From: Bin55 sp965205965 | GTDB taxonomy: Bacteria > Pseudomonadota > Gammaproteobacteria > Pseudomonadales > Azotimanducaceae | Assembly (NCBI GenBank): GCA_965205965.1 | Contig: CBDBHT010000006.1 | Span: 558,001 to 622,000 of the forward strand | Direction: 5' to 3' | DNA: 64,000 nucleotides | Shown: one piece after another, positions 44,058 to 52,216 of the stretch | Layout of the letters: each line of letters begins with the position of its first letter | How positions within the stretch are numbered: the stretch's first letter is position 1 | Program-made: the position numbers and the translations under genes | Notes under the pieces: model-generated | The model's input: the letters and a program-made list of their open reading frames with translations, nothing else | The model's database searches: none | Told to the model about the DNA's origin: nothing

Positions 44058-44878
44058 CTTCGTACGTCTTGAAATATGGCGGGTAATTGCTTGAGTACGG
44101 AAAACAAAGCACTCAGGGATTCCAACGCAATGTGCATGTCTGGATGATTTTCTGGGCGTTTGTGATTTTCGACCCTGCCGAGCTGTTCCCGGCTCAGTAT
44201 CCCGACCGCGCGCCCTTCGCGGTTGATAACGGGCAATCGACTAGTTTCAAACCAGGCGGGATGGTGAATTAAGCTATGAAGAGGTACGGTGGCAGGTAGC
44301 AGTTGGACATGTTTAACACAATCTCCCGTTGGCGTCTCGCCTGGTACCCGCAACATCTGCACGACATGTGCGAATCCTAGGACGCGATCTTGATCGTCGA
44401 TCACTAGAACGGGATCAGGTTGCCCCATGTATTGTCCGATTTCTTGCAATGCTTCCTTCACGGGAGTCTCGTCTCGGATCCATTGAAAGTCCTTGTCCGC
44501 AGCAGACCCTGCAGTCCCGTCGGGTAGTAATAAGGTTTGGGAAAGGGTTTTACGGCGCACAAGGTCTTGGATATGAATAAGCACGGAGTGCCAACGATGA
44601 GACGGTACACGCTTGAGCAGTCTTACAGCATCGTCGATGTCGCTAGCATCCACCAGCTGTGCGATTCGTTCGTCAGTCCTCGATTCGAGGTACATCCGAA
44701 CAAGTTTTTGAGGAAGTATTGTAATCACAGCTACCCTTTCGCGGGTGGGAAGGACATCTAATAGAGGTTTTATTTCTATCGCTGAAAAGCGCGATAAAAC
44801 GACAGCAAAATCCTTCATATGCTCTGATGCAAAGCAACGGACTAGACTGGTGAGATGGAGAGGAGTATTACCGCTCAC
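44054..44878 (-). CDS. MgtE_N/CBS regulatory protein coupled to MgtE
   Basis: 274 residues, soluble. It repeats the cytoplasmic part of MgtE without the channel: a MgtE_N-like superhelix (about 1-120: LLDVLPTRERVAVITILPQKLVRMYL) and a CBS pair (about 130-245: VLVIDDQDRVLGFAHVVQML; RLPVINREGRAVGILSREQL). Its stop overlaps the mgtE start (ATGA), and its own start overlaps the stop of the channel-like gene upstream. It probably forms a mixed assembly with MgtE as an additional Mg2+ or nucleotide sensor; that is inference. Confidence 0.8.
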   Translation of the reverse strand: MSGNTPLHLTSLVRCFASEHMKDFAVVLSRFSAIEIKPLLDVLPTRERVAVITILPQKLVRMYLESRTDERIAQLVDASDIDDAVRLLKRVPSHRWHSVLIHIQDLVRRKTLSQTLLLPDGTAGSAADKDFQWIRDETPVKEALQEIGQYMGQPDPVLVIDDQDRVLGFAHVVQMLRVPGETPTGDCVKHVQLLPATVPLHSLIHHPAWFETSRLPVINREGRAVGILSREQLGRVENHKRPENHPDMHIALESLSALFSVLKQLPAIFQDVRR

Positions 44879-45195
44879 AAATCATCTAGCAAGCGAACAG
44901 ACGCTGATCGAGAAAAACGGGATGCAGGAATAGTGACATGGCCTTCTTCGGTGCTCAAAACAAGCGCAGTATTTTTTATTTCTATTACGGTACCCTCGAT
45001 TTCATCTATCCGCACCTTTTCGCCCGCATTGTACTGGTTGATTTCGCTTCGCGCGATTAGGTTCGCGATATGCTGGCGAGCGCCGAGTGCAAAGGCCAGC
45101 CCTAACGATGAGAGAAGCACAGTTAAAACAACTAAAACAAGAGTTGCAAAATACGATACGTTAACGCCAATATGTTGAACGCCAATGATTGCACC
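44875..45195 (-). pseudogene. mechanosensitive-channel-like gene, 3' part beyond IS-A
   Basis: Encodes IGVQHIGVNVSYFATLVLVVLTVLLSSLGLAFALGARQHIANLIARSEINQYNAGEKVRIDEIEGTVIEIKNTALVLSTEEGHVTIPASRF, the pore helix and beta domain of a small-conductance mechanosensitive (MscS) channel relative. It stops at 44875, overlapping the next start. The insertion puts it in frame with an ATG inside the IS end (MKLYGELL from 45219), so a hybrid 114-residue protein is possible. The 5' part is at 46876-47337. Confidence 0.75.
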
Positions 45196-46875
45196 CAGCA
45201 ATTCCCCGTATAGTTTCATTTTGGGCTTGATGTCGGTCTTTTCATGTTTCGGTACGGGGAACCGGCGTTTTCAGACGGTTTGCATGGCATGTCGTCGTGC
45301 GTTGGAACGGGTTCCGGGCATCGATATGCAGGTCTCTTGACCGTCAGGGCGGCATGGGGCCTCGGGACGACGTCCCGATCCCTTCTTCATCGAGCAGCTG
45401 GAGAGGCGGTCGGCCGTCAGGACGTATCGTAGGCGAGGTACGCGGTGTAGATCCCGAGGGCGTGGCCGTACAGTTCCTGCCAGTTGCGGAAGGCTACCGC
45501 ACAGAAACTGCTGCGCAGACGTTCCCACGTCGCGGTTCGGGTATAGCACTTGGCGAAGATTTGCTTCATGACGGGGCAGGCCATTTCCAGCAGCTGGTCG
45601 ATCAGGAACGCCAGCAGCATCAGCGCAGCGAAAGTATCCGACAGGTGCTGGGTTCCGTGTCCGAAGTTGTGTTCCAGGTACTGGACGTTCTTCAGCGTGT
45701 TGAAGGTCTCGTTCTCGATCTTCCAGCGACTGCGAGCCGCGCGAGCCAGTTCGCTGGCGTTATGCGGATTGAGCGGCAGATCGGTGACCCAGGTGAACGC
45801 CCGCCGCGCATCCTCGCCGGAGCCACGCCGCTCCGAACTCTGCAGCACCTGGACCTTCAGGTCGGGGTTCGCAGCATTCAGTTCCACCTCCGGCACCACG
45901 CGCAGCTGGCGATCCCGCTCCTGCCCTTCGGGCGAGGGATCTGCAAACCAGGGCGCATCGGAACGATCCAGCTGAGCCTGCAGATGCGGATGGTCGCCCG
46001 CCCGAGCCACCAGCAGAAAGCGCAGTCCATGCTCCTGCAGCAGCCGGATCTGGGGACCCTGCGAGAACAGCCCATCGGCAATCACGATCAGCTTCATGCG
46101 CCGATAAAGCGAAGCCAGGACCGGAACTAGCCGGGCCCAGGCACCCCGCTCGCAGTCGTTCTTCGTCGAGCCATCCCCGTTGCAAACCGCTTCTATCGCC
46201 ATCGGCAGCACCTGCCGCTGATCCGGATGCACCATCACCGCACACAACTGCTGATGGGAGTACGTGGTCGAACCGTTGCGGTGCCGGGCCCGCAGACAGC
46301 ACGGACCGTGAACCCGCTGGGAGGAAAAGGTGCCGGTACCATCCACGGCTACCAGATAATGACCGCGCCACGCCGACATCCGCTGCAGTACCTTGCCGCG
46401 CTGGGCGCGTTGCAGAACCTGCTGAAACGCCCGCCGATACCGCACCGGCGAGATCGGATCCAGGCGACGGCGCAGGGTCGTGTCGCAGGGAACCTGCGCC
46501 AGACCGTACAGACGATGCAGATTCATCTCCACCACCGAGTGCCGGTGCCTCGTTAAATCAAACTGCAGCAGCGAAGCGTGCTTCTCCAGAAACACCGCCA
46601 GACCCGACATCAGACAGTCGCCGGTGGAAAACTTCCGCCCGCAAACCTTCTCAACGACCCCCTCAAATACTTCACGAACCACCCGCAGCAATCCGGGCTT
46701 GCTCACATCCTTGCGCAACTTCAATGCACCCATCCTTGGATACCTCGTTTGTCTGGTAACTCTATATTAACCTATCATCCACCCTCAAACGATAAGCCTA
46801 CGCTCTTATTATTGCGAAAGCCAATGCGCAAAGTCCATACCTATAGCGGGGTTGGGGCTATACGGGGAATTGCTG
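45196..46875 (-). mobile_element. IS-A, intact copy with 9-bp target duplication
   Basis: A 1680-bp element with perfect 18-bp inverted repeats (CAGCAATTCCCCGTATAG). It is flanked on both sides by GATTGCACC (45187-45195 and 46876-46884), the duplicated target. It interrupts the channel-like gene. Transposase and target gene run in the same direction. Confidence 0.92.
45417..46733 (-). CDS. IS-A transposase, intact (IS4-like DDE)
   Basis: 438 residues. N-terminal helical region MGALKLRKDVSKPGLLRVV; first Asp in GHYLVAVDGTGTFSS, second in MKLIVIADGLFSQGP, Glu in RSRWKIENETFNTLKNVQYLEHNFGHG. The last block gives an IS4-type R-x3-E...K arrangement. The C-terminal helices are LMLLAFLIDQLLEMACP. 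The family assignment inside the IS4-like group is uncertain; the pattern with LEHNFGHG is usually left as unclassified (ISNCY) or near ISAs1. It is probably functional and could mobilise the decayed relatives at 6691, 14341 and elsewhere. Confidence 0.88.
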   Translation of the reverse strand: MGALKLRKDVSKPGLLRVVREVFEGVVEKVCGRKFSTGDCLMSGLAVFLEKHASLLQFDLTRHRHSVVEMNLHRLYGLAQVPCDTTLRRRLDPISPVRYRRAFQQVLQRAQRGKVLQRMSAWRGHYLVAVDGTGTFSSQRVHGPCCLRARHRNGSTTYSHQQLCAVMVHPDQRQVLPMAIEAVCNGDGSTKNDCERGAWARLVPVLASLYRRMKLIVIADGLFSQGPQIRLLQEHGLRFLLVARAGDHPHLQAQLDRSDAPWFADPSPEGQERDRQLRVVPEVELNAANPDLKVQVLQSSERRGSGEDARRAFTWVTDLPLNPHNASELARAARSRWKIENETFNTLKNVQYLEHNFGHGTQHLSDTFAALMLLAFLIDQLLEMACPVMKQIFAKCYTRTATWERLRSSFCAVAFRNWQELYGHALGIYTAYLAYDTS

Positions 46876-47337
46876 GATTGCACCAAGTATCACCATAGTG
46901 GTATATGCAACGTTCGATGCTGAGGCCGAGAATTCTGTATCGCTTATGCTCCTCCTAACGATATCCCGTAGCGTGATACCGACTACATGGCCCAAGCCAA
47001 TAATTACCAATCCCACAACTAGCTTTGGAACGAATGTGATTACCGATTCCAAGTAGTCCCACCTTTCGCCTAAACTCAAAAGATTGAATGACCAGAAGAC
47101 GGCAATAATCAGAATGGACCAGAATGCGAGGGGAGCAAGGCGCTGAAAGGCCGTACCAACAATCTTGACGTATCCCTCGGAACGGTTGGTCAGAGTCGTG
47201 CCGGATCTGCTTAGTAGTATCCTTGCGACTATGCCTGCGACAAATCCTAGGAGGAGAATTGCTGCGGCATCGATTTCAGGTGCAATGGCAGCACTACCGA
47301 TAACCATTAGTGGTTCTGATTCAACGGTACTATTCAT
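46876..47337 (-). pseudogene. mechanosensitive-channel-like gene, 5' part before IS-A
   Basis: Encodes the N-terminal 150 residues: a first helix (IDAAAILLLGFVAGIVARILL), a second (LAPLAFWSILIIAVFWSFNLL), a third (VPKLVVGLVIIGLGHVVGITLRDIV), then SASNVAYTTMVILGAI at the junction with IS-A. Together with 44875-45195 it would make a channel protein of roughly 255 residues whose last codons overlap the regulatory gene of mgtE. Confidence 0.75.
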
Positions 47338-47653
47338 GGCTGGATTTTGAATCTATGGTTTCGGATTGTTTAGCTGACTAATATGCAAGTTACAACGGAG
47401 TGTCGTATTCGATTTTCGGTTGCTACCTTGGAGTTTTCTGTGCTTCGGTCGGTTAAATTATTGGTAAGTAACGGTGTTCTTAAATAAATATGGATGTTTC
47501 GTTAAATTTAAATGTAGGCCAACTAAGTGCGCGTCAACCGAGGTTATAGGCACCTCCGTACTTTGGCGCAGCCCCATTCGTACTGTGGGTTTTATTATAG
47601 CCTTATGAGTGAGGTCGCCAAAATATCACGCGACCTTGGGTAAGCGAGTGGTT
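47338..47653. other. intergenic region
   Basis: 316 bp between the interrupted channel gene and the cytochrome gene. No repeat, hairpin with T-run or RNA gene is recognised. Confidence 0.4.
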
Positions 47654-48088
47654 CTACTCACCTTTGATCATATAGTCGATTGCTGACCTTAGCTCGCCGT
47701 CACTACAGTCCATACAGGTACCCATAGGAGGCATGAGGTTATTATTGAAGCCGTTTCGTGTGTTCTGTAATAGTACATCGTAACCTTTCTCAATACGTGG
47801 ATTCCACGTTTCGGCTCCGACAAGCGGTGCATCTGACACTCCAGTAGCATGGCACACGGAACAATGTTTGTTGTAAATATCAATGCCGCTACGAGTTTCT
47901 GACCTAACGACAACTGCAGGAGCTGCAACGCCGCAATCTTCTCCTTTCAGGCAAACTTTACCGAAAGGCTTAAGACGGCCTTCGATAACTTCCCGAGCAG
48001 GATTATCTTCAACCGCATAAACCACCGCAGTTAGCAAAACTGCACTCAAGCAGGCGGAACAACGGTGAAATGCAAGCCTGACTCTCAT
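47654..48088 (-). CDS. c5-type cytochrome c, second member
   Basis: 144 residues. A cleavable signal peptide (LSAVLLTAVVYA, cleavage after about residue 25) is followed by a variable region with a CLKGEDC pair. The class I heme domain has CSVCH, the Met ligand in NNLMPPMG, and the C-terminal CMDCSDGELRSAIDYMIKG. It is closely related in layout to the protein at 41784-42161. It follows the large oxidoreductase gene by 63 bp on the same strand, so co-transcription is possible. Expected location is the periplasm. Confidence 0.88.
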   Translation of the reverse strand: MRVRLAFHRCSACLSAVLLTAVVYAVEDNPAREVIEGRLKPFGKVCLKGEDCGVAAPAVVVRSETRSGIDIYNKHCSVCHATGVSDAPLVGAETWNPRIEKGYDVLLQNTRNGFNNNLMPPMGTCMDCSDGELRSAIDYMIKGE

Positions 48089-48151
48089 GAGTTACTTCAA
48101 CAGACTAGGAATGAAGAAGTGATTATATGAATTGTATTTGTGTGCTCCAAT

Positions 48152-51100
48152 TCAGGCGGCATAGCCGTGCAATGTGCCAGTTGACGTCGGGTCTTTATTA
48201 GAAGAACCTTGCTGGAATCGATCAAGCACTTCTGGTTCGTTAGTAAGTAACGTTTCCCAAGATTTTTCTTTGATGTGGCCGTAGCCCTTAACCGTTTGAT
48301 ATAACTTCGCCCATTCCGTGGCTGCTTCGATATTGCTTTGAGTTAAATTTGCTATCACATAATGGAGTTTCTGCTCAAATCTCTGACGGATTACGCGTTC
48401 TAATTTCCTGTCGGCAGAGAATCGGAATATATCAAACACGCTTCCACGTAGGAAACGCAGTAATGCCAGCAGTTGAAATACTGGAATCGCCCAAGCTCCA
48501 ATTGCGATCTTACGTTGATTACTTCGAGGTAACCAAGAAGGCGCAATGTGGAACTGCAGATTGAAACCACTTTCATATTGTGACCGCAACTCGGCCATGA
48601 AGCGGTCATGGGTGAGAAGGCGGGCGACTTCATATTCATCTTTGCAGGCCATCACGCGAAAGTAGCTTTGCGCAACCGTACGAGCAAATTTATGATTTTC
48701 TAAACCCAACGCACTTTGTGTTTTTGTGACGTTGTCTAAAGTTGACCGATAATATTCGGCGTACTTCGTGTTTTGGTAATCGCGAAGGAAGTCTGATCTG
48801 AAAGCAATTAACTCTCCGATCGACTTTTCCAGTGGCTGCATTGAGGGGGTTGAAGAATCGCTTGCATTGCTAGGCGTACTTTCAATGAATACCTGCGATC
48901 TTCCTAAACGGAACGCGGCAATATTCATTTCTATCGCGGTTCGGTTTAATTTCAACGCGTGTTCGATACTTGATGCACTCACGGGTATTAGACCGGATTG
49001 CCATGCATAACCAAGAAGGAAGATGTTGGTACAAGTCGTCGTTCCCAGCTGGGATTCGCAGATTGATTGTGCGTCGACTTTTCTGACGTTCTTAACTTGT
49101 TGCCGGATTAATGAGCTAAGCGATTCGGTCTCGAAATCTTCTTCACCACGAATCACGAAGTTCGCGGTTGCAGAAACATGGTCGTTCAAAAGAACGGAAG
49201 TCTTGGCAGCACTTACTTTTGCAAGTGCTTCTTTCGATGCCGCGACAACGGGGTCGGCCGCAATGAGAACGTCAGCCGTCGTATCTGCTATTTCCGTTCG
49301 ATGTATCGGCTTTGTTCCAATACGCACATGGCTGAAAACCGCCCCTCCTTTCTGAGCGAGACCGGTCATATCGAGACTAAACACTTGTTTGTCTTCAATA
49401 TGCGCTGCAACCGAAAGTACTTGACTAAGCGTGATGACGCCCGTTCCCCCCACGCCAGTAATAAAAATATCCGCATTCTCAGGGTATTGAACGACGGGAA
49501 GATCCGTTGGTAATTTGAAAGATTTGAAGTCTTTCTTGCGTAATTGTCCCTTTACACCTACGAATGAAGGACAAAATCCCTCGATACACGACAAATCTTG
49601 GTTGCATGAACTTTGGTGAATCCTTCGTTTCTCACCAAGCTCCGTTTTTATTGATTCGATCGCAACGCAGTTTGATACGACGGTACAATCGCCGCATCCT
49701 TCACAAACGGATTCGTTGATAACTACACGCATTGCCGCCTCATCCACTAGCCCACGCTTTCTTTTGCGTCGCAATTCGTTCGCACAAGGTTGGTCGTACA
49801 CCAATACCGTTACTCCAGGGATATTGCGCAACGACTGTTGTATTTCATCAAGTTTTGAACGGTCGAATACTTTGAATGGGGCTTCACGATGTCGAGAGGG
49901 GTCGTAACTGACTACGCGCACATCGTTAACCCCTTCGGCTTTGATTTGAGTTACGAGGGATTCGACGGTCAAAGGACCGTCAATTGCTTGCCCTCCCGTC
50001 ATAGCTACTGCGTCATTAAATAAAACTTTGAAGGTGATAGTCACACCGGCTGCGATAGCAGCGCGTATAGCCATATACCCGGAGTGGTAGTAAGTGCCGT
50101 CACCAAGATTGACGAAAATATGTTCTTGATTGGTGAAAGGAGCTTGCCCTATCCAGTTCACTCCTTCTCCTCCCATTTGGGTCGGCGTGAACGTTTCACG
50201 GTCCATCCAAAGCGCCATGTAGTGGCATCCAATTCCCGCATTGGCTCGGCTTCCTTTAGGAACTCTGGTTGACCTGCTATGGGGGCAACCCGCGCAATAA
50301 AGCGGTTGCCGCATAGCATTGACCGGCTGGGCGAGGTCCCCTGAGATTTCTTCCATAGTCGAAAATTGCTCAAGGGCTTTCGAATTGGGTACTGCGATAT
50401 TGTTGTGCGACATTACGCGTGCCAGCGTTTTAACTAAGTCTGTTGCCGTCAGTACACCAAACGGAGAGATCAAGGGCTGGTTTTGTTGGTCCCGAGATCC
50501 AACTAATTGAGGTGCGTGAGCACCGTAAAGCACAGACTTGAGTTGCTTTTCTAAGAAGGGGCCTTTTTCCTCAAGGACCATTACTAGAGGAGAACGCGTA
50601 CAATAATTGCGTATGAAATCCTCTGCGAGCGGCCAGATCATGCCAAGTTTTAGTATTTGGATTCCCGTTGCGCTCAACTCTTCTTCGTTGCTTATGCCAA
50701 GTAACTGGCATGCTTGCCACAGTTCTACGTAGGTTTTTCCCGAGGTGACAATTACGAGACGAGGATGGTGGGTAGCCCCCTCAACGCGGTTTATCGGATT
50801 AGCTTCCGAGAACGCTTCAATAAGAACAGTTCGTTCTAAACGCTTGCGTTCCAAGTCGTTGGGAGAGTGCTGCAGATCGATATGCAGATCGTTATCAAGA
50901 TCCGGCTCGTCATATACGTGGCTGAAAATATCAATATTGAAATTTGTGGAACTATCAACCACTGGCGTCGTCACGAGCAGACCCGCCCAGGATCCACTAT
51001 ATCTTGACATAGCCCATCCAAATAGTCCGTACTCAATGATTTCTCCAACATACGACGGACTCAGTACTGGAATGGAAACATCACGAAGAACTCCCTGACT

Positions 51101-51652
51101 AGCACTCGGGAGCGTTGATGACTTGCAGGCGGGATCATCGCCAACCACAGCAAGTACGCCACCTAATTGACTAGTCCCGGCGGCGTTTGCATGTCGAAAC
51201 ACGTCAAGCGAGCGGTCCAAGCCGGGAGATTTCCCGTACCACATTCCGAATACGCCTTGGTATTTTGCACCAGGAAACAGCTCCGTTTGCTGAGTTCCCC
51301 AAACGGCAGTAGCAGCGAGATCTTCGTTAATACCTGGCTGAAATACGACATCCGCATTTTTATACAGTGCGTCGTTTTGCAGTATCGCGCGATCAAGACC
51401 GCCAAGTGGAGACCCGCGGTATCCGGTAACGTATCCGGCCGTATTCAAGCCACGGGCTTTATCCAATTTGTGTTGATCTAACGGAAGGCGAGCTAACGCT
51501 TGGATACCGCTCGTCCAGATTGCGCCACTCGTAGCAGTGAAACTATGCTCCAGCTCAAAATTTCTATACGGTTTATCTACTGGATGATCAAGGGTTTTCA
51601 TGGAAAATATTGTAGCAAAAGATATATAGGATATACTTGTCTTTTTGCTCAT
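48152..51652 (-). CDS. indolepyruvate/2-oxoacid ferredoxin oxidoreductase, fused subunits
   Basis: 1166 residues; a later ATG at 51601 (MKTLDHPV) is equally possible and neither has a clear ribosome site. It oxidatively decarboxylates aryl- or branched-chain 2-oxoacids to acyl-CoA with ferredoxin. Order: pyrimidine domain (AGYVTGYRGSPLGGLD), transketolase-C-like domain, and the thiamine-diphosphate domain with GIGCHYMALWMDR and GDGTYYHSGYMAIRAAIAAG. A two-cluster ferredoxin motif follows (ESVCEGCGDCTVVSNCV...CNQDLSCIEGFCPS), then the gamma-type domain (DIFITGVGGTGVITLSQVL) and a C-terminal tail. This fused form is typical of aerobic proteobacteria. An Lrp regulator is transcribed divergently. 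Confidence 0.93.
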   Translation of the reverse strand: MSKKTSISYISFATIFSMKTLDHPVDKPYRNFELEHSFTATSGAIWTSGIQALARLPLDQHKLDKARGLNTAGYVTGYRGSPLGGLDRAILQNDALYKNADVVFQPGINEDLAATAVWGTQQTELFPGAKYQGVFGMWYGKSPGLDRSLDVFRHANAAGTSQLGGVLAVVGDDPACKSSTLPSASQGVLRDVSIPVLSPSYVGEIIEYGLFGWAMSRYSGSWAGLLVTTPVVDSSTNFNIDIFSHVYDEPDLDNDLHIDLQHSPNDLERKRLERTVLIEAFSEANPINRVEGATHHPRLVIVTSGKTYVELWQACQLLGISNEEELSATGIQILKLGMIWPLAEDFIRNYCTRSPLVMVLEEKGPFLEKQLKSVLYGAHAPQLVGSRDQQNQPLISPFGVLTATDLVKTLARVMSHNNIAVPNSKALEQFSTMEEISGDLAQPVNAMRQPLYCAGCPHSRSTRVPKGSRANAGIGCHYMALWMDRETFTPTQMGGEGVNWIGQAPFTNQEHIFVNLGDGTYYHSGYMAIRAAIAAGVTITFKVLFNDAVAMTGGQAIDGPLTVESLVTQIKAEGVNDVRVVSYDPSRHREAPFKVFDRSKLDEIQQSLRNIPGVTVLVYDQPCANELRRKRKRGLVDEAAMRVVINESVCEGCGDCTVVSNCVAIESIKTELGEKRRIHQSSCNQDLSCIEGFCPSFVGVKGQLRKKDFKSFKLPTDLPVVQYPENADIFITGVGGTGVITLSQVLSVAAHIEDKQVFSLDMTGLAQKGGAVFSHVRIGTKPIHRTEIADTTADVLIAADPVVAASKEALAKVSAAKTSVLLNDHVSATANFVIRGEEDFETESLSSLIRQQVKNVRKVDAQSICESQLGTTTCTNIFLLGYAWQSGLIPVSASSIEHALKLNRTAIEMNIAAFRLGRSQVFIESTPSNASDSSTPSMQPLEKSIGELIAFRSDFLRDYQNTKYAEYYRSTLDNVTKTQSALGLENHKFARTVAQSYFRVMACKDEYEVARLLTHDRFMAELRSQYESGFNLQFHIAPSWLPRSNQRKIAIGAWAIPVFQLLALLRFLRGSVFDIFRFSADRKLERVIRQRFEQKLHYVIANLTQSNIEAATEWAKLYQTVKGYGHIKEKSWETLLTNEPEVLDRFQQGSSNKDPTSTGTLHGYAA

Positions 51653-51712
51653 ATCGGGCTAAATTTGAGTATTATTCATCACTTATGGAAATAAGTTAGG
51701 AGAATCGTCCTA

Positions 51713-52216
51713 ATGAACTTGGACAAAGTCGATTACCAAATCTTGCGCCAGCTGCAACAAAACTCTGACATCTCGATGCATGAGCTCGGTGCACGCGTAG
51801 GCCTTTCCCATACGCCTTGCTGGAGAAGGGTCAAGAAACTGGAAGACGAGGGCGTAATCAAAGGTGAGGTGCGTTTGCTAGATCCGGTGCGACTAGGGCT
51901 TCCCGTCAATGTATTCGTTAACGTAACTTTACGTAAACATCAAGAGAATGCGCTGACTCGTTTTGAAAATGCTACTTCAGAGATACCTGAAATCGTTGAA
52001 TGCTATCTGGTGTCAGGGGATACCGACTTTTTATTACGAGTTATAGTTGCGGATGTTGCTTCCTACGAGCACTTGCTCAAATCGAAGCTCGTGCACCTTC
52101 CGGAAGTAGGAAACCTGAATTCTACATTTGCCATGCGGCAAGTTAAATACACGACGGAGCTACCGCTATCGCAACCATCTGAGAAGAGTAATAAAACGCA
52201 AGTTACTACATTCTAA
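51713..52216 (+). CDS. Lrp/AsnC-family regulator 1
   Basis: 167 residues. A winged helix-turn-helix (DYQILRQLQQNSDISMHELGARVGLSHTPCWRRVKKLEDEGVIKGEVRLLD) is followed by the RAM effector domain (PEIVECYLVSGDTDFLLRVIVADVASYEHLL). TAGGAG lies ahead of the ATG. Its position divergent from the oxidoreductase gene suggests that it controls that gene in response to an amino acid, as Lrp-type proteins commonly do. Its 3' end overlaps the convergent carboxylase gene by 11 bp. Confidence 0.92.
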   Translation: MNLDKVDYQILRQLQQNSDISMHELGARVGLSHTPCWRRVKKLEDEGVIKGEVRLLDPVRLGLPVNVFVNVTLRKHQENALTRFENATSEIPEIVECYLVSGDTDFLLRVIVADVASYEHLLKSKLVHLPEVGNLNSTFAMRQVKYTTELPLSQPSEKSNKTQVTTF

